64,000 bases of DNA from Trema orientale (Eukaryota > Streptophyta > Magnoliopsida > Rosales > Cannabaceae), in NCBI GenBank assembly GCA_002914845.1, contig JXTC01000093.1, forward strand, positions 326,967 through 390,966, given 5' to 3'. The first letter of the stretch is position 1. Each line of letters opens with the position of its first letter. A model generated the notes under the pieces. It was given only the letters and a program-made list of their open reading frames with translations, was not told the DNA's origin and made no database searches. Shown in pieces: positions 22,802 through 35,113 of the stretch. Position numbers and translations under genes: made by a program.

Positions 22802-25526
22802 TTAGAGACCTAAACTCAACCATTGTTCAGACAATTTTGTATCTAGGATCTTCTTCACTACGTCCACTACGAAAGAATCGAAACATGTAGAGCAGCAACC
22901 TCTCATTAGACTTGCTTTGCCACCCGCCACTAATTCTATGTGGCCACAGATTGGTGGTGGGGGCACAGCAGCAACCTCGTTGCTCTTGTGCTCGAGCTCA
23001 CATGCTGCTAAAATGGTGTGTGTTGAACTCCTAGCAATGTCCTTGAACGTACCCTGGGCTGAATCAACAAGGGCGAAGCGCCATTGAGCATATCCAGTGA
23101 TGTACCAGGTAGGAAATTAATAAACAAAACTATAAAATGCAGTCAGATAGTAAAACAATAAACACCCATACGAGCTAAAATAACATGCAAACTTCAGATG
23201 CATACAAACCCATGTGATGTCACAGTAACAATGAAAATTTCACATACCTAAATTACTGTCCCGCGACAAGTTCTTTAAATGGCTTTTGACCATCGACTGC
23301 AGCTGTTCCTTTGCAGTGTGAAAATCACCCTCCTCTCTGTCACAACCATCGTTTGGTCTACTGCTGTACTGTTGGGGCTGCTCATAACCTGATAGTGAAT
23401 TCCTCCCTGCAAGTCCAGGCCACAGTGTCCCATTGGCAGGTACAGTAGTTGGATCCTGTCCTGTTTGCCTTCTTAATTGGCTTAATCTTGGAGAAAGCAA
23501 ATCAGGATCTTGTGCTGCTGGTGAGGGATTTTCACTAAACCTTTCCTGAAAGAATGCATGATATGATACTCCCGTGTCCTGTGTACTTGCACGATGAATT
23601 GTTGTTTCCCTCCGTTGATCAACAGGAGAATATAAGAGACCACTAACAAAATTAGCACCCGAGTTTCCCTCAGCTCTATCAGCTGGATGATTCATTCTAT
23701 TTACGGAAAGAAGCTGTTGGATATGGCGGTGTATCGACCTTCTCCCTAGTAACGTCGGTGCCCCAGCTCTAGATAATGGGGAAGATGCTTGGAAACCTCC
23801 GAAATGATATCTAGGCGATGAAAGACTCCCAACTACTTGCGAAGAAACTGAATTAAGGTCTAAACCTTCATTAATATAATTTACAATGGGTGATGGTCTA
23901 TTAGTTCTCTGATCAGACAAGCGAGTCTGAGCAGCAAGGGAACTAGAGGATCCAAGAGCAACAGGTCGACAACCATCACAATACCAATTACCTTCAGGTA
24001 CTTCCCGTCCAAGGCCAACACAGTAAGTGTGTGCCGGCGAATCGCAGAGATCACACAGTAACATGAGGCCATCATCCCCACCTTCATGGCATTCAGTACA
24101 AATCACATTCTCATAAGGATCAAGATAGCTCCTGAGTTCTTCCTCAGATGGTTGATATACCTGTATAAGTCAATGAACCCATTCATAAAAAATGCTGAAC
24201 TAGATAATGTTAAACCCACGTCAAATGAAGATAATGAGATAATGATATGAGAAAGCAATGTTTAACCTGATCGCGCTCGGGGACTGTTATCACCACCTCT
24301 CTCAAATCAACTCCGGCTGTAGATTTTGCAGGCTTACTAATTGTGATAAACCTCTGCTTGCACAAAGGACAACGAGACTCCACTTTTGCCCATTCCATGA
24401 TACAGGTAAAACAGAAATAATGAGAGCAGCAATTCAGTGTTCCCCTTACTTTTCTTTTATCTTCCTCAGAAAGACAAATTCCACATACCTGCTTTACAAC
24501 CTCAGCTTTTACTTCCTCTACCTTCTCCTTACCCTTCCTTCCAGTAGGTTTTCTTTCCAGCTGCACAACCACATTCTCCTGAATCTTGTCAGACACAGAT
24601 GAACTTCCCAAATTAGTTTTCGCCTGTCCACAAAACTCCCTGGCTTCTCTCACTTGCTCTCTCTCTTCCTCGGATATGGTGTACTCATAATCAGAATATC
24701 CAGAAGAGGCAAAATCTGAATCCGAGGGCAAAACAAAGCGCCTTCTTTTCCGACCAGTTTTTATCGCACTTTTTTCTTTCAAAACCAAGCCGTTGTCTAT
24801 AAAATCTACATCATCATCACATCTTACATTCCTTCTAAACCCGCATTTCTTTTTCACCTTCCGTCTTAGTGGCCTCTTTGAAACCATAGATTTCCTCCTC
24901 CTTTTCTGGCCTCTTAAAGAACCCTTTTTCCGCAATACACGCTTGCCTGCTTTCGTATTGCTTTTCTTCTTTGTCATCCTCGATTCTTCTTCCTCTGAAC
25001 AATCATCATCATCTGGTGTGAATTCCTCATCATCGTCGTCGTCATCTTCTTCTTCTTCATTATTTGGCGTGAATTCCTCGTCGTCGTCATCTTCAATCTT
25101 GTAAACAACTCTTTTCCTCTTTTGTGATGGCTTAATCCCATTTTTTCGCATACCCGAGAAACTGCTCTGCACTTTTGATCTAGTTGTCTTCTTGACCTCT
25201 TCTATATCTTCTTCTTCTTCCTCCTCCTCCTCCTCCTCCTCTTCGACGATAAAATTTCTAGAACGGGTTCTGGATTTTGACCTACCAACCTTCTTCACTC
25301 TCTTCGTTTCCCTTTCCTCCTCTTCATCCTCTTCCTCATCAAAACTATCATCTTCTGATGCAAATCCATCTACAGAAAAACAATAATCCTCATCTGAGTT
25401 CCCAGAGACTTCATTTTCTTCATCTGAGATGACATAATCCTCATCTGAATCATCAGAACCTTTATCTTTCGATCGAAACCTATTCCTAAATTTACGTTTG
25501 CTACTGACCTTCCCTCCCCTTACCAT
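22802..25526 (-). CDS. RING-HC plus PHD finger nuclear protein
   Basis: Three exons on the minus strand, 25526-24267, 24160-23248 and 23058-22802, give 809 residues. Residues 1-345 are alternating acidic runs and Lys/Arg clusters (RKRKRV, KRRRKS), so the protein is likely nuclear. A C3HC4 RING lies at about 348-393 (CGIC, CSHYFCFTC, CPLC). It is followed closely by a C4HC3 PHD finger at about 441-484 (CTEC, CDLC, H, C, WYCDGC). The middle is Ser/Pro/Gln-rich and disordered. The C-terminus has the family-typical FKDIARSSTHTILAACELEH and a CCSTCF motif. A plant PHD/RING family with this layout exists; ubiquitin-ligase activity and histone reading are expected from the domains but not shown. The last acceptor was chosen (TTGATTCAG|CC) because the other AGs give a stop or the wrong frame. 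Confidence 0.87.
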
Positions 25527-26290
25527 CTGTTCCTCGCAGCAGAATAAGGTTTAGTCAAAACTAAAGTATCATTTTCCATTCAAATTCGTAAATGTAAACA
25601 TTACTGGATTCATTATTCATCAACCAAAATCCGTACATCAAATCTAGTTCTTAATTCTGAAACAAAATAAAATAAAGCCACAGATTTCAAGGTTCCTCTG
25701 TGTTTGTTTCTGAGGCTCTACTTACATGGGATAAGACAAGAAACTCAACCTGATAAGCAAATTGCACGCTAATTAATCAATTCTAACAGTGATCTATTCT
25801 AAAAAGATACGAAACCCATATTTCTTTTTTCTAAAAATTATTCAAATTACAAAATTCATAGCAAAAACAAACCAAAACCCATCAATTATATCGCAAACTA
25901 AACCCATTACGCACGCCAAATCTCCTCCCCCACCTTCCTTTTGCGTCCTCATGGAGTTGGAATTTATTACGAATAAACAATAATAAAGCTCAGAGAGAAA
26001 AGCAAATTCATCTTCAAAAATTTCCAAATCACCATTGAAAGATCAAATAAATCTAAACCCAAAAAACCCAGATATGGGAAACGGAGCTGACACACACATA
26101 CATACATGTCAGATTTCCAGTCATCTATATACAACAGATACAGAAAATCTTATACATCTATAGATATATGCTCATACAAAAATCGTAAAAAATATGAAAA
26201 AAAATAAATTAAATAAAAAGATTGAGAGAAAGTCCAGCTGGGTTACCTGAGAAGAGGAGGAGGAATAAGAAGAAGAAAGCAATCGGCAAA
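25527..26290 (-). promoter_or_regulatory. 5' UTR intron and leader of the RING/PHD gene
   Basis: On the minus strand CTTCTCAG|GTAACC at about 26247-26254 is a good donor after a CT-rich leader, and an acceptor CAG sits directly before ATG 25526. A leader intron of about 0.7 kb is therefore likely. An AT-rich core-promoter region lies beyond 26290. Confidence 0.5.
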
Positions 26291-27449
26291 AATGCCAATA
26301 AATATTTTTCAGAGGAAAAAAAAAGTTAATCTATATTTCTTCGTTTTTTTGCGTTTTCAAGTTTTTATATTTATAAACACTCACACGCTGGCTCCGAGCG
26401 AACACGTTCGGCTAACTCACGGTATTACGCAACATCGCGTCCTTGTTAGATGTTTCCTTTTCTCAAATTACCATAATACCCTTTTATAGTTTTTGCCGTT
26501 ATATTGCTAGGCAGCATTTGATTTTTTTTTACTTTTACTCTTTTGTGTTTTTTTTTTTTTTGAGTTATAGTGTAAATATAGTTGGTGTTATATCCTATAT
26601 AATTATGTGGATTTACTTCGGCCTTAATTAAATTTGTTTTTATTATTTTTTTATGTTAAAAATATACTAACATAATGACCATAAAATCCTCTTTATTTTG
26701 AATTGTTTATATGGAATAGATTTTTGGAATTCTATGAGAGGATATTCTTTTGAGGAAGAAAAGTTACTTATTTCTTAACTAATAATATGAATGGTTAAAA
26801 AGACGTAGTGGGAAATGCATATGAATTGTGTTTAATGATATAACTTTTTGGACAAATTATGACAGAAATAATTTATGGGAATAGGAAAGTTATAGCTAAA
26901 CGAATTTATAATATTTGATTCTCACTCTGATTATGTCATTGTAAACGCATAGAGACACACTTGCACGCGAATCTTGAATAGAAGTTTCAAGTTATATAAC
27001 CGTTTCACCTCCCAAAAAAAGAAAGTTGTGTAATCGTTCTCTTCAGCGTCTTCATGAGTAATAAATTTAATAATTTCCTTTAAAAGAGCAATGACGTAAT
27101 AAACTTCCCATTCCACCGAAAGTCAACAAAAAAAAAAAAAAACCGCTAAATATTTTATAATTCCTTAGATTAAATGTTGAACCCACTCACCATTTTCACT
27201 ATTTATGTTTAGATAAAACAAATTCTGCTATAAAAAGTTATCTAATGAGGCCAATCGTTACAATAACATATTAAGGCTACGTAAGCCAAAGCATAGTATA
27301 TGGTCGACCAAAACATCGGAAAACAAGAAAAATAAGCTAAATGCATCGACCACAATTGGCAAGCTCTAAATAAAAGTCTGAGCTTTACTACTATCAATGC
27401 ACTAATTCCAAAATTTAAGATTTAGGACAATATGCCTGAGACATAAGAG
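26291..27449. other. AT-rich spacer upstream of the RING/PHD gene
   Basis: No coding exon recognised on either strand. Promoter elements of the minus-strand RING/PHD gene may lie in the first few hundred bases; a GC-richer island with CACACGCTGGCTCCGAGCG is at about 26382-26400. Confidence 0.4.
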
Positions 27450-28125
27450 TATGGTTGAACAAAAACACCAACGCATCCAAACCGCATGAAATTGCTCGCG
27501 AAAAACCGGTTAAAACAAAAACCAGTATGACATAAAATTGTCAAGATGAACAGTCGGTTACAGTTTTTATTTTTTTAGAACGGTTTCAAACCGTACCATC
27601 CACATAAACTAAAACACATTAAAGAAGATTAATTTTGATAGTATGCAATTATAATTTGTTTGATGTTTTAATTTTGCAAGCTTAATTTTTGAAATTCTAT
27701 ATATTTACCGAAATACGTTATAAAGATTTAGCTCCAAACTCTATTATTTATAAGATGATTTTGGAACTTGTTATAAATAAGTAATAGTGTAATTTTATTT
27801 AGAAAAAATATTTTAGATGGATTTTGGAGTCTTGATAGGTATAAAACTTATGTTATTTGATGAATTAATATTGTTAACATTTTATATAATTAAAATTTAG
27901 TTTATGTTATGATTAGATTGCAATTTTTTTTCAGAAAAATAATTACTTAATTTTAGGTTTTTGAATAATATAACCGTCCAAAAACCACACACAGCCATAT
28001 AACACCAATTAAAAAACCATCTGACTCACCATATAATTGGCCAATTACGGATTGAAGATTTTAAAAAGTGCATAAAAAATAAAACCACCCAAAAATCGCC
28101 CAATCTACCCGTTATTCACCCCTAC
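27450..28125. mobile_element. Possible non-autonomous hAT-like element
   Basis: The right end read in reverse, TAGGGGTGAATAACGGG, resembles a class of plant hAT non-autonomous ends, and the left end TATGGTTGAACAAA is a degenerate match to it. GGTTT/AAACC-rich words (ACCGGTTAAAAC, ACGGTTTCAAACCGT) near the left and right thirds fit such elements. The flanks CATAAGAG and CATATAAT are only partly alike, so a target duplication is not proven. Confidence 0.35.
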
Positions 28126-29615
28126 ATATAATAGAATTCCAGCAAGTAGCTAACAACAAAGATGTCAAACTCAACCCTCATTCTTCACTGCGAATAACAA
28201 CACCAAACACCCACTAACCATATGTTTTTTTGACAGCTGCATACACATTAACGTAAAATAGCCTTCTGAATGGTAGATCTATGAGTCTCTTGACTTTAGT
28301 TGTTTTTCCAGATTACCACTTATGAGAGTTATATGTAAGATAAAATTTGGTAATGATTTGGAAACTATTCAAAAGGCCTCCATTAGCAGCTGAATCCTAA
28401 TAGATTATCATGGGTTACCTCACCTGCTTTAAGTATTGAGAGTATACAGTGAACTGCCATGAAAATTCTCATGAAAAATAAACGAAAGTCCCGCCACTAA
28501 TTAAATGGGTATAAATCCGTAAATAACGAAAACATTATTTATTTTTTGATGTTTCAACTAAATTTTTTCCACCTTCAGATTATATTGTTAGTAAGAAAAA
28601 TATATCAAAAAATTTCGCTAACCCAAAGAGTAATCTTTGTTCTTCAAAGACAAGTTTATCCATAGACCATGATGCATTGTGAAATTGAATGTGTAATTCT
28701 AAGAACATATAAATAAACACAAAGTACTCTTTTGTAAACGAAATTTTATATGATGGTGATATTTAAATATAAATGAAAGTCACAGGGGATGTTAACCATA
28801 AATTAGAGGTGAAACGTAGAATTTAGCTAAAACACAAGAAATATTTTTGTGATTATCCCTATAAAATTAAATCAACATGCACTATCTTTGAAGATAGATA
28901 ATTATAAACGACACTGATCCAATGATGTAAAAGAACATGTGATCTGATTTTTACTTCGCTACTCCTATTTTTATATGTTGTTGACGTATTTGCCTATAAT
29001 TTTAACCTACTAACATTATAAATATTTATCATTTTGTTGGTTTCTAGAATATTGCAAAAAAGTCTTATTTTAGTTCATAACTTTTTAAAATTAAGAGCGG
29101 TCGTAGTGTACCTAAACTTGCTAAAAAGTTTTACACTATGGACAGCACTGAAATTGAATATTGTCAAATTACCATTGTTCTCTTACTAGATTTACATAGG
29201 ATAACTCTTAAAATTTACAGACGAAAACTAGAATTTTGAATATATAGCTTTAAACCAATCGCTCTTAATCCGTAAATGAAATACGCTAAATCATATGAAT
29301 TGAACTACCTGATTGATTTTTTCTTTAAAAAGCAAACCACACCATACTAAAACATATTCGTTATAAAGTTTTAAAAGCCAACGACCCCTGTGCCTTTTTA
29401 AAAAATGGAAAAATATTGCTTTACGTCAAAATTATATTGACACCCCATATATATATATATATATTTGAATGAATGCACTCCACAAAGGAGGAAATATTAT
29501 TCAAGCAAAGGGAAAAAAAATAAAATACAAGATATCAACCAATGCTATGAAAGGGTAATCAAATAGTCCATATTAACTCAAGGAAAGAGAAAGTAGAAGA
29601 CCACTACATCTTGTT
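28126..29615. other. AT-rich gene-free spacer
   Basis: No recognisable gene, repeat boundary or RNA gene. A short (TA)n run lies at about 29446-29464. Confidence 0.45.
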
Positions 29616-29619
29616 GAGA

Positions 29620-29822
29620 TTTCTAACTCCGAGAGAAACTATCTTATTTGTACAAGAATTAACTTCTTTATATACATGAGAAAAACGAAGAGTCACCTAG
29701 ACAAAATAAGAACTCTAGGATTTCTAACTCCGAGAGAAACTATCTTACTTGCACAAGAATTAACTTCTCTATATACGTGAGAAAAACTAAGAGTCCTACA
29801 CCTAAACAAAGCAAAGACTCTT
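29620..29822 (+). repeat. Tandem duplication of about 101 bp
   Basis: Two units starting TTCTAACTCCGAGAGAAACT at about 29621 and 29722 match with a few substitutions. They adjoin the 3' side of the LINE remnant and may belong to its 3' end. Confidence 0.8.
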
Positions 29823-29844
29823 CTCCAATCATTAAAGATTTGTC

Positions 29845-31200
29845 AAGAAATATCACAAGATCCCGATTTCAACAAATTAACAATAATCAAAGAATTATTC
29901 TCCACCAATAGTTTATGCCAAGCCAAAGATATAGCATTCACTACATCCCATAATTTAGCTTCGATATCAAACACCAAGAAAGATACTATAATAGCCTTTA
30001 ACTTGACCACGACGATTTTTGAAAATACCACCACAAGCAGCAAAACTCGGACTTTTAGTAGAACCATCATCCATGTTGACCTTCACCCAACCAGGCATAG
30101 GCATAATCCAATACATAAGAATTATCTTAGGAGCCTTACGAAGAGAAAAATCTACCTTTTGAAAAGTTTAAAACTCTTTGCTCCTCAGCTGACCCAAAAC
30201 TGAAACCCAAAGGAAGCTTGCTAGCAGGTAAGATGGGCTTACTTGGTCAAAGAAATCACAGAACCTACTTTACAAACAATAACATAAAAAATAATATGTT
30301 AGAGTTCGTGACCCGAATTCTGTTTGCCCCAGTCCGAAATCTTCGCCATGCGACGTAAGTGTCATTTTTGTAATTGAGAGAAATTTTGATATCTGTGGTG
30401 GAAGCAGAGGGATCGGGCTATTTTTTCTTTTCTGTACAATTTTTTGTCCGTACATATATGTATTTTAGGGTTTTGGAGATTCTATATATTTTGGCTTGGC
30501 CGTGTAAAACTTTACCTTCTGTATCTTATTTTTGACATAGCGAAATTTCTTCCTCTGCCAGTGGTTTTTCCCGATTAGGGTTTTCCACTTAAATCTGTGT
30601 GTTCTTGTTTTTCATTCTTTTGTCGATTATCGTTCCTTAATTCTTAACATAATATGATTCCTAGAGGACCAAATTGCCCAAAGACAGGATAAGATAGCAA
30701 CCAACCAAAGAGATTTAATCCGAGGACTAAAAGCCTTTGAAATAGCCCAATGAATAAAAGAACGAATATTAGCATAGACAATATTAGCATCAAAACCACT
30801 AGCCACCCAACTCCAAACTTCGTTAGCAGAAGGAAAACAGAGAAACAAATGTGAAAGAGACTCCAAAGCTGAAAAACAAAAAACAACAGCAAGAAGTTAA
30901 CTGAAAACCATAACGTTGAAGCTCATCTTGTGTAGGAAACTTCCCAATAAAAAGTCTCCAAACTAAGAAAGATCTGCTATGCGAGATGAAAGGCTGCTAA
31001 AAAGCCTTGCCCCAGATAACACTAGAGCTGTGAGGCCTAATTAGCTCATAGACGTCTTTAGTGCAACAAGACCCAAATTTGGAACCTGACCAAATAAGCA
31101 AGTCCAGATCTCTTTCACTTAGAGGAATTGCAGTTTTCCTAATAATATTCCAACAATTCGGACAAGAAAGCTTGAAAACATACCATCTCATTAACCTTTA
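29845..31200 (-). pseudogene. Decayed LINE (non-LTR) polyprotein: zf-RVT and RNase H parts, split by a solo LTR
   Basis: Minus-strand reading frames at 31191-30997 and 30866-30656 carry features of the plant LINE reverse-transcriptase zinc-binding region: SERDLDLLIWSGSKFGS, DVYELIRP, ESLSHLFLCFPSANEVW and AIWSSRN. After the insertion at 30297-30649, frames at about 30205-29845 show an RNase H-like start (PMPGWVKVNMDDGSTKSP, AACGGIF). Stops and frameshifts separate the pieces, so no product is made. The upstream endonuclease and reverse transcriptase parts are absent from the window. Confidence 0.8.
30297..30649 (+). mobile_element. Solo LTR with 5-bp target duplication
   Basis: A 353-bp segment begins TGTTAG and ends TTAACA, so it has TG...CA ends with a 5-base inverted repeat. 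It is flanked on both sides by TAATA (30292-30296 and 30650-30654). The sequence near its 3' part (GTGGTTTTTCCCGATTAGGGTTTTCCAC) is typical of copia-type LTR ends, and a TATATATTTTGG box lies mid-element. It interrupts the LINE remnant, so it arrived later. No internal retroviral genes remain, as expected after LTR-LTR recombination. The orientation is taken from the LTR-end signature. Confidence 0.82.
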
Positions 31201-31381
31201 ATAATTACGTCTTATCACGACGTTCTAAACTAATTTTTTTTTTAGGAAAACCAAAAAAAAAAAAAAAGTAAACCTAGTATAGAAGTAAACAGAAAGAAAA
31301 ATACCAACACCTTGATTTATGTGAAAATTACAATGACATTTTTTGAACGAAAAATAATTATATGGACATCCCTAAGATTAA

Positions 31382-31772
31382 GACTATGTTTGATAGAAAG
31401 GAAAGAAAGTGAGAGGGAAGGAAAAATTAAGAGGGAAAAAAAGTGTCTTTCTTTTATTGTTGTTTGGTACGTAGAAAGGAAAGAAAAATAATATATTTTA
31501 AAATGACTATTTTGTCATTTTTATTAAAATTTTAAAATTAATGTATAAGACTATTTTAGTAAATTCATTTTCGCACATTGATAAAAAAAAATTTCTTTCC
31601 CTTTTTCTTCTTATTTTTGGGGAGAAAATATTTGTGCCGTCGGCCCACCATTTTTTCCCTTCCACTTTTCTCTTTTTCCTTTCCCTTCCATTTTTCCTCC
31701 CACCAAACAATCTAACTTTTTAGTTTTCCTCAACTCTTCCTTCAAACTTTTTCTTTGCTAACAAACATAGCC
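31382..31772. mobile_element. MITE with TAA target duplication (PIF/Harbinger-like)
   Basis: A 391-bp element starts GACTATGTTTGATAG and ends, read in reverse, GGCTATGTTTGTTAG. TAA flanks both sides (31379-31381 and 31773-31775). The subterminal parts are purine-rich on the left and pyrimidine-rich on the right (GGAAAGAAAG / CTTTCCC) and can pair. There is no ORF. A 3-bp TAA/TTA duplication is usual for PIF/Harbinger-derived MITEs; the superfamily call is inference. Confidence 0.65.
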
Positions 31773-31775
31773 TAA

Positions 31776-33570
31776 AACATAAAAACAAATAAATAAAATT
31801 TTTAGCACTTAACAATGTTATTAATTTTAAATAGTTAATTGTTATTTTGATATAAATAGTTCATAACTTTTATAAATTTTAATGGTCACATGTATTATTT
31901 TAGTCAAATTTGACTAACCATAGGGGTTTATGTGTGAAATATATATTATAGAAGATTTTAACGAAAGTATTTTTTTGCCCTTCGGGTTGGCTGTTACTGT
32001 AATTTCGATATAAATCAAGGGTATATGAGTGTAGCAAAATATCTGAAATGCCCCCTTCGTTGCAAGTCGCAACTTGTGTAGCAGTTATTTTTTTTTTTTT
32101 TTTTTTGGTGAGAACAACTTGTGTAGCAGTAGTTCAACCGTAATGTTGACTTTGAGGCTTATGAGTCTAGACAACAACCACATCGTATTCGATTTCGATA
32201 GTCACGTGAAGCCCCTCACTTAGAACATTAATCATTAAGCATCTCGAAATGATGCAGAATGCATTGATGAACGACCACCAGCGCTAAAGCCTTCATGAAC
32301 GACCAACACCGCTGATTATTTACGACAGATAAGAACATTCTTAGGAAACACGTGTACGGTGGAGATCCTGCAGTGCTAATTTATCTGGTTTTAGTGATTA
32401 TTTGGTACTTTTTTTTATTTGCTTAAATTTATTTTATATTTATTTAAGGATTTTTAATATAAAAATCATCTAAACTCGGAATAATATAGTAAAATTAACT
32501 TTGAAGTCAATTTTTTGAAACAAAATCCCATGAAGTCCCTACTATTAGTTCTGTTAAAAAAGAAATGTATTTTTGTTTTTTTACGACTTAGTCTTAATTC
32601 TTTTTATTTGTGGCTTTTAGGTCATCATTCTTATATTTTTGTTTCATGTTAATTCTTTTTTTATATTTTTTTATCCAAAACTGCCGTTAATTAGAACTTG
32701 CCTAAAATATACTCATGTCAGGGGTAAAATTTCAGACAAAGAGAAATTATTATTTACAAAAAAAAGTTAGATTATTATTTTCATGCAAGACAGAGGAAAT
32801 AAATTAGAAAATTTTATATGGTTCCAATATGGCTTTGGTCCAAAGTAAATCCATATTGGAACCATATAAAATTTTGGTAATATATATCCCATAAAATTGA
32901 CAATCTATTCATATATATTTCTTCTAAATATATTAATACTTGGACCAAAGTATATCTATATATATTAGAACCATATAAAATTTTTTAATTTATAACATCC
33001 GTCTTTAACGAAACTAATAACTCAAATTTTTTAAATAATAATTTTCTTTTATTTCTAATTTTACTAATGCTGAGGTGAACATATTTTATGCAAGTGCTAA
33101 TTAATGGAAGCATTTGATATAAAAAATTAAAAGGAATTAATGTGAAATAAAAATATAAAAAAGATAACTTAAAAACCATAAATAAAAGAATGATGAATTA
33201 ACTGTAAAAAAAAACTAATAAAAACACTTTTTTTTTCTAACAAAACTAATATTAATGGACTTCAGGAGGTTTTAATATAAAAAATTGAGTTCAAGGTTAA
33301 TTTTTACTTATTTATATCGAGTTCATGGGGTTTTTGTATTAAAAAGCCTTCATTTAAAAGCAAAAAAATGATATAGATATAGTAATGGAGAGCATCTTAT
33401 ATAATATTTTGAAAATAGGAATAATTACAAAAATAACCTTTAGAGTATTTAGGGTTGGTGACTATTGTTTTTAATTGGTATTAGCAAATGACCCAATTTA
33501 CTAATTTTAGCTTAATTACCATTTTTTTTTATAAGTTACTGCCATTTATTCGTCAATGAGTTTTAGTTTT
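31776..33570. other. Gene-free AT-rich spacer
   Basis: No gene seen. Near 32810-32980 the words GGTTCCAATATGG, TTGGTCCAAAGTA and ATGGAACCATATAAAATTTT recur in both orientations, suggesting a small hairpin-forming insertion. Confidence 0.4.
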
Positions 33571-33574
33571 TTTT

Positions 33575-33835
33575 TTTTTTTTGAGAAATTTAGATGAATA
33601 ACCAATATTTTTAATCTGATTAAATTTTATAGTTAAATGTTCAAGTATATATATTTTTACACTTGGTGTATAAGTATATTTGCCTATTTCAGTTAATATA
33701 CTGAATATATATATAAATTTTTATGCTTGATATATAAGTATATATACTATGCATTTTTCTATAACATTTGAAAACGGAAATCTACTTAAATTGAGCACAA
33801 AATTCGGTCATTTTGTTACAATATTCTTTTTTTTT
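33575..33835 (+). repeat. Dispersed repeat, family B, copy 1
   Basis: About 250 bp shared with 51700-51985 (same orientation) and, inverted, with 34480-34700. Shared landmarks in order: TTTAGATGAATAACCAA, AAATTTTATAGTTAAATGT, ACACTTGGTGTATAAGTATA, TATAACATTTGAAAA and AATTTGGTCAT-like words at the end. No coding potential. Nature unknown; perhaps a MITE or SINE-like unit. Confidence 0.6.
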
Positions 33836-34479
33836 TATTATTTTATCATCGTTTACCTTCATTGACCGGAAATCACTCTTTAGTAAATGAATATAAATTC
33901 TACTTCTTTATATTATTCTTGCTTTAAACTTATAACAAAATAAATACAACCTATAAAAACAAAAGATGGTGGACTAGAGATGTTAATATGGACTGAGCTT
34001 TATGGATTATAGATAGATGAAAATGAAAATACCTACTAGATTATAGCATATATATATATTATTTTTAATGTTGTTTAGAGACAACTTGTTAGGAGTACTT
34101 CTGACATTTTATTTATTTATTTCTTATTTTTGAAGAAACTTTTGGCATTTTATTTTGGAAAAAAAGAACAAAACAAAAAATTCAGAAAATGAGTGAGAAT
34201 TATATTTTTCTAAAAACTTATGAGATGTGTACATTAAAAAAGAAACTATCGCAGCATAAAAAGAAACTTTCAAATAAAAATCAATCCAAATAATAACCTA
34301 GTAAGTTACCAGTTAAACATTAAAAGCAAGAGAGATAAACTTCAAGCACCAAAAAAAAAAAAAAAAATCAAAATTTGAAACTTTCAGGATAAAAAAACCA
34401 CCGAAATAAAACTCCAATAAAAGGGTAAAAAGAATTAAAAAGAAAAGTATAAAGAAAATTTCCCCAGAAAAAGGGATTT

Positions 34480-34700
34480 ATAGCAAAATAACCAAAATTT
34501 GGACTAATTTCAAGTAAATGTTTGTTTTTCAAATAATGTAATGACGACCATATTAGGGAAATTTACTAAATGTAAAATACGATGTACAAAGTATATAAAC
34601 TAATATACTCAGTATACAAACTAGATGTAGTAAATAAGTAGATATATCAAATATAAAAAAATATATATAATCAAACATTTAGGTATAAAAAGAGAAAAAC
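34480..34700 (-). repeat. Dispersed repeat, family B, copy 2 (inverted)
   Basis: Reading in reverse gives ATACCTAAATGTTTGA, TATTTGATATAT, then TTTTACATTTAGTAAATTT and CCAAATTTTGGTTATTTTG, in the same order as the copies at 33575 and 51700. More diverged than those two. Confidence 0.5.
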
Positions 34701-34799
34701 AAACCTTTATTAAAATTAGGAAAAATGGCATCCGCCGTAAATTGTCAAAAAAAAAAAAAAAAAGAATCAAAAGCGGCAAAGTTAATGGCTGCTAAGGCG

Positions 34800-35113
34800 T
34801 TGGCTGGGCCGTAAGCGGCCCATTTATATATGTTATGAAAGGCCCAACCAACCCAAAACAAAAGTACCAAAACCAAAGGCCTCTTACACACAGCACAAGC
34901 TGGTAAAACCCTACTTCCTCATCATCATCATCTTTCAGGTTAGTGCTATCGACTCTCGTCTCGTCCCCTTCTTCTCATCTCAATCTTCTTCTTCCTCCTC
35001 CTTCTCTCGCTTTTTCCGATCTGGCTTCAGATCGGTGCCTTCTAATAAACCCTACAACAATTCGATTTCGTGGTTCAGGTCCGACTGGTCTCAAAATTTT
35101 TTGATTCTCAGTC
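34800..35113 (+). promoter_or_regulatory. eIF3a promoter with site II motifs and telo box
   Basis: Site II-type elements TGGGCC at 34805-34810 and GGCCCA at 34817-34822 and 34841-34846 stand about 60-100 bases before a telo box AAACCCTA at 34906-34913. This pairing is known from plant ribosomal-protein and translation-factor promoters, bound by TCP and related factors. A CATTTATATATG TATA-like word lies between. The CT-rich leader follows to the start codon at 35114. Confidence 0.75.

Noticed and set aside
23059..23142. Alternative last-exon acceptor TTATAG in the RING/PHD gene
   Set aside because: It leads either to an in-frame stop or to a frame that loses the conserved FKDIAR...THTILAAC segment.
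24793..25386. Plus-strand poly-Ser ORFs
   Set aside because: Antisense reading of the acidic Asp/Glu codons of the RING/PHD gene.
28126..29500. Search for CRISPR-like or operon-like arrays
   Set aside because: The DNA is eukaryotic; repeats seen are MITE or satellite type without regular spacers.
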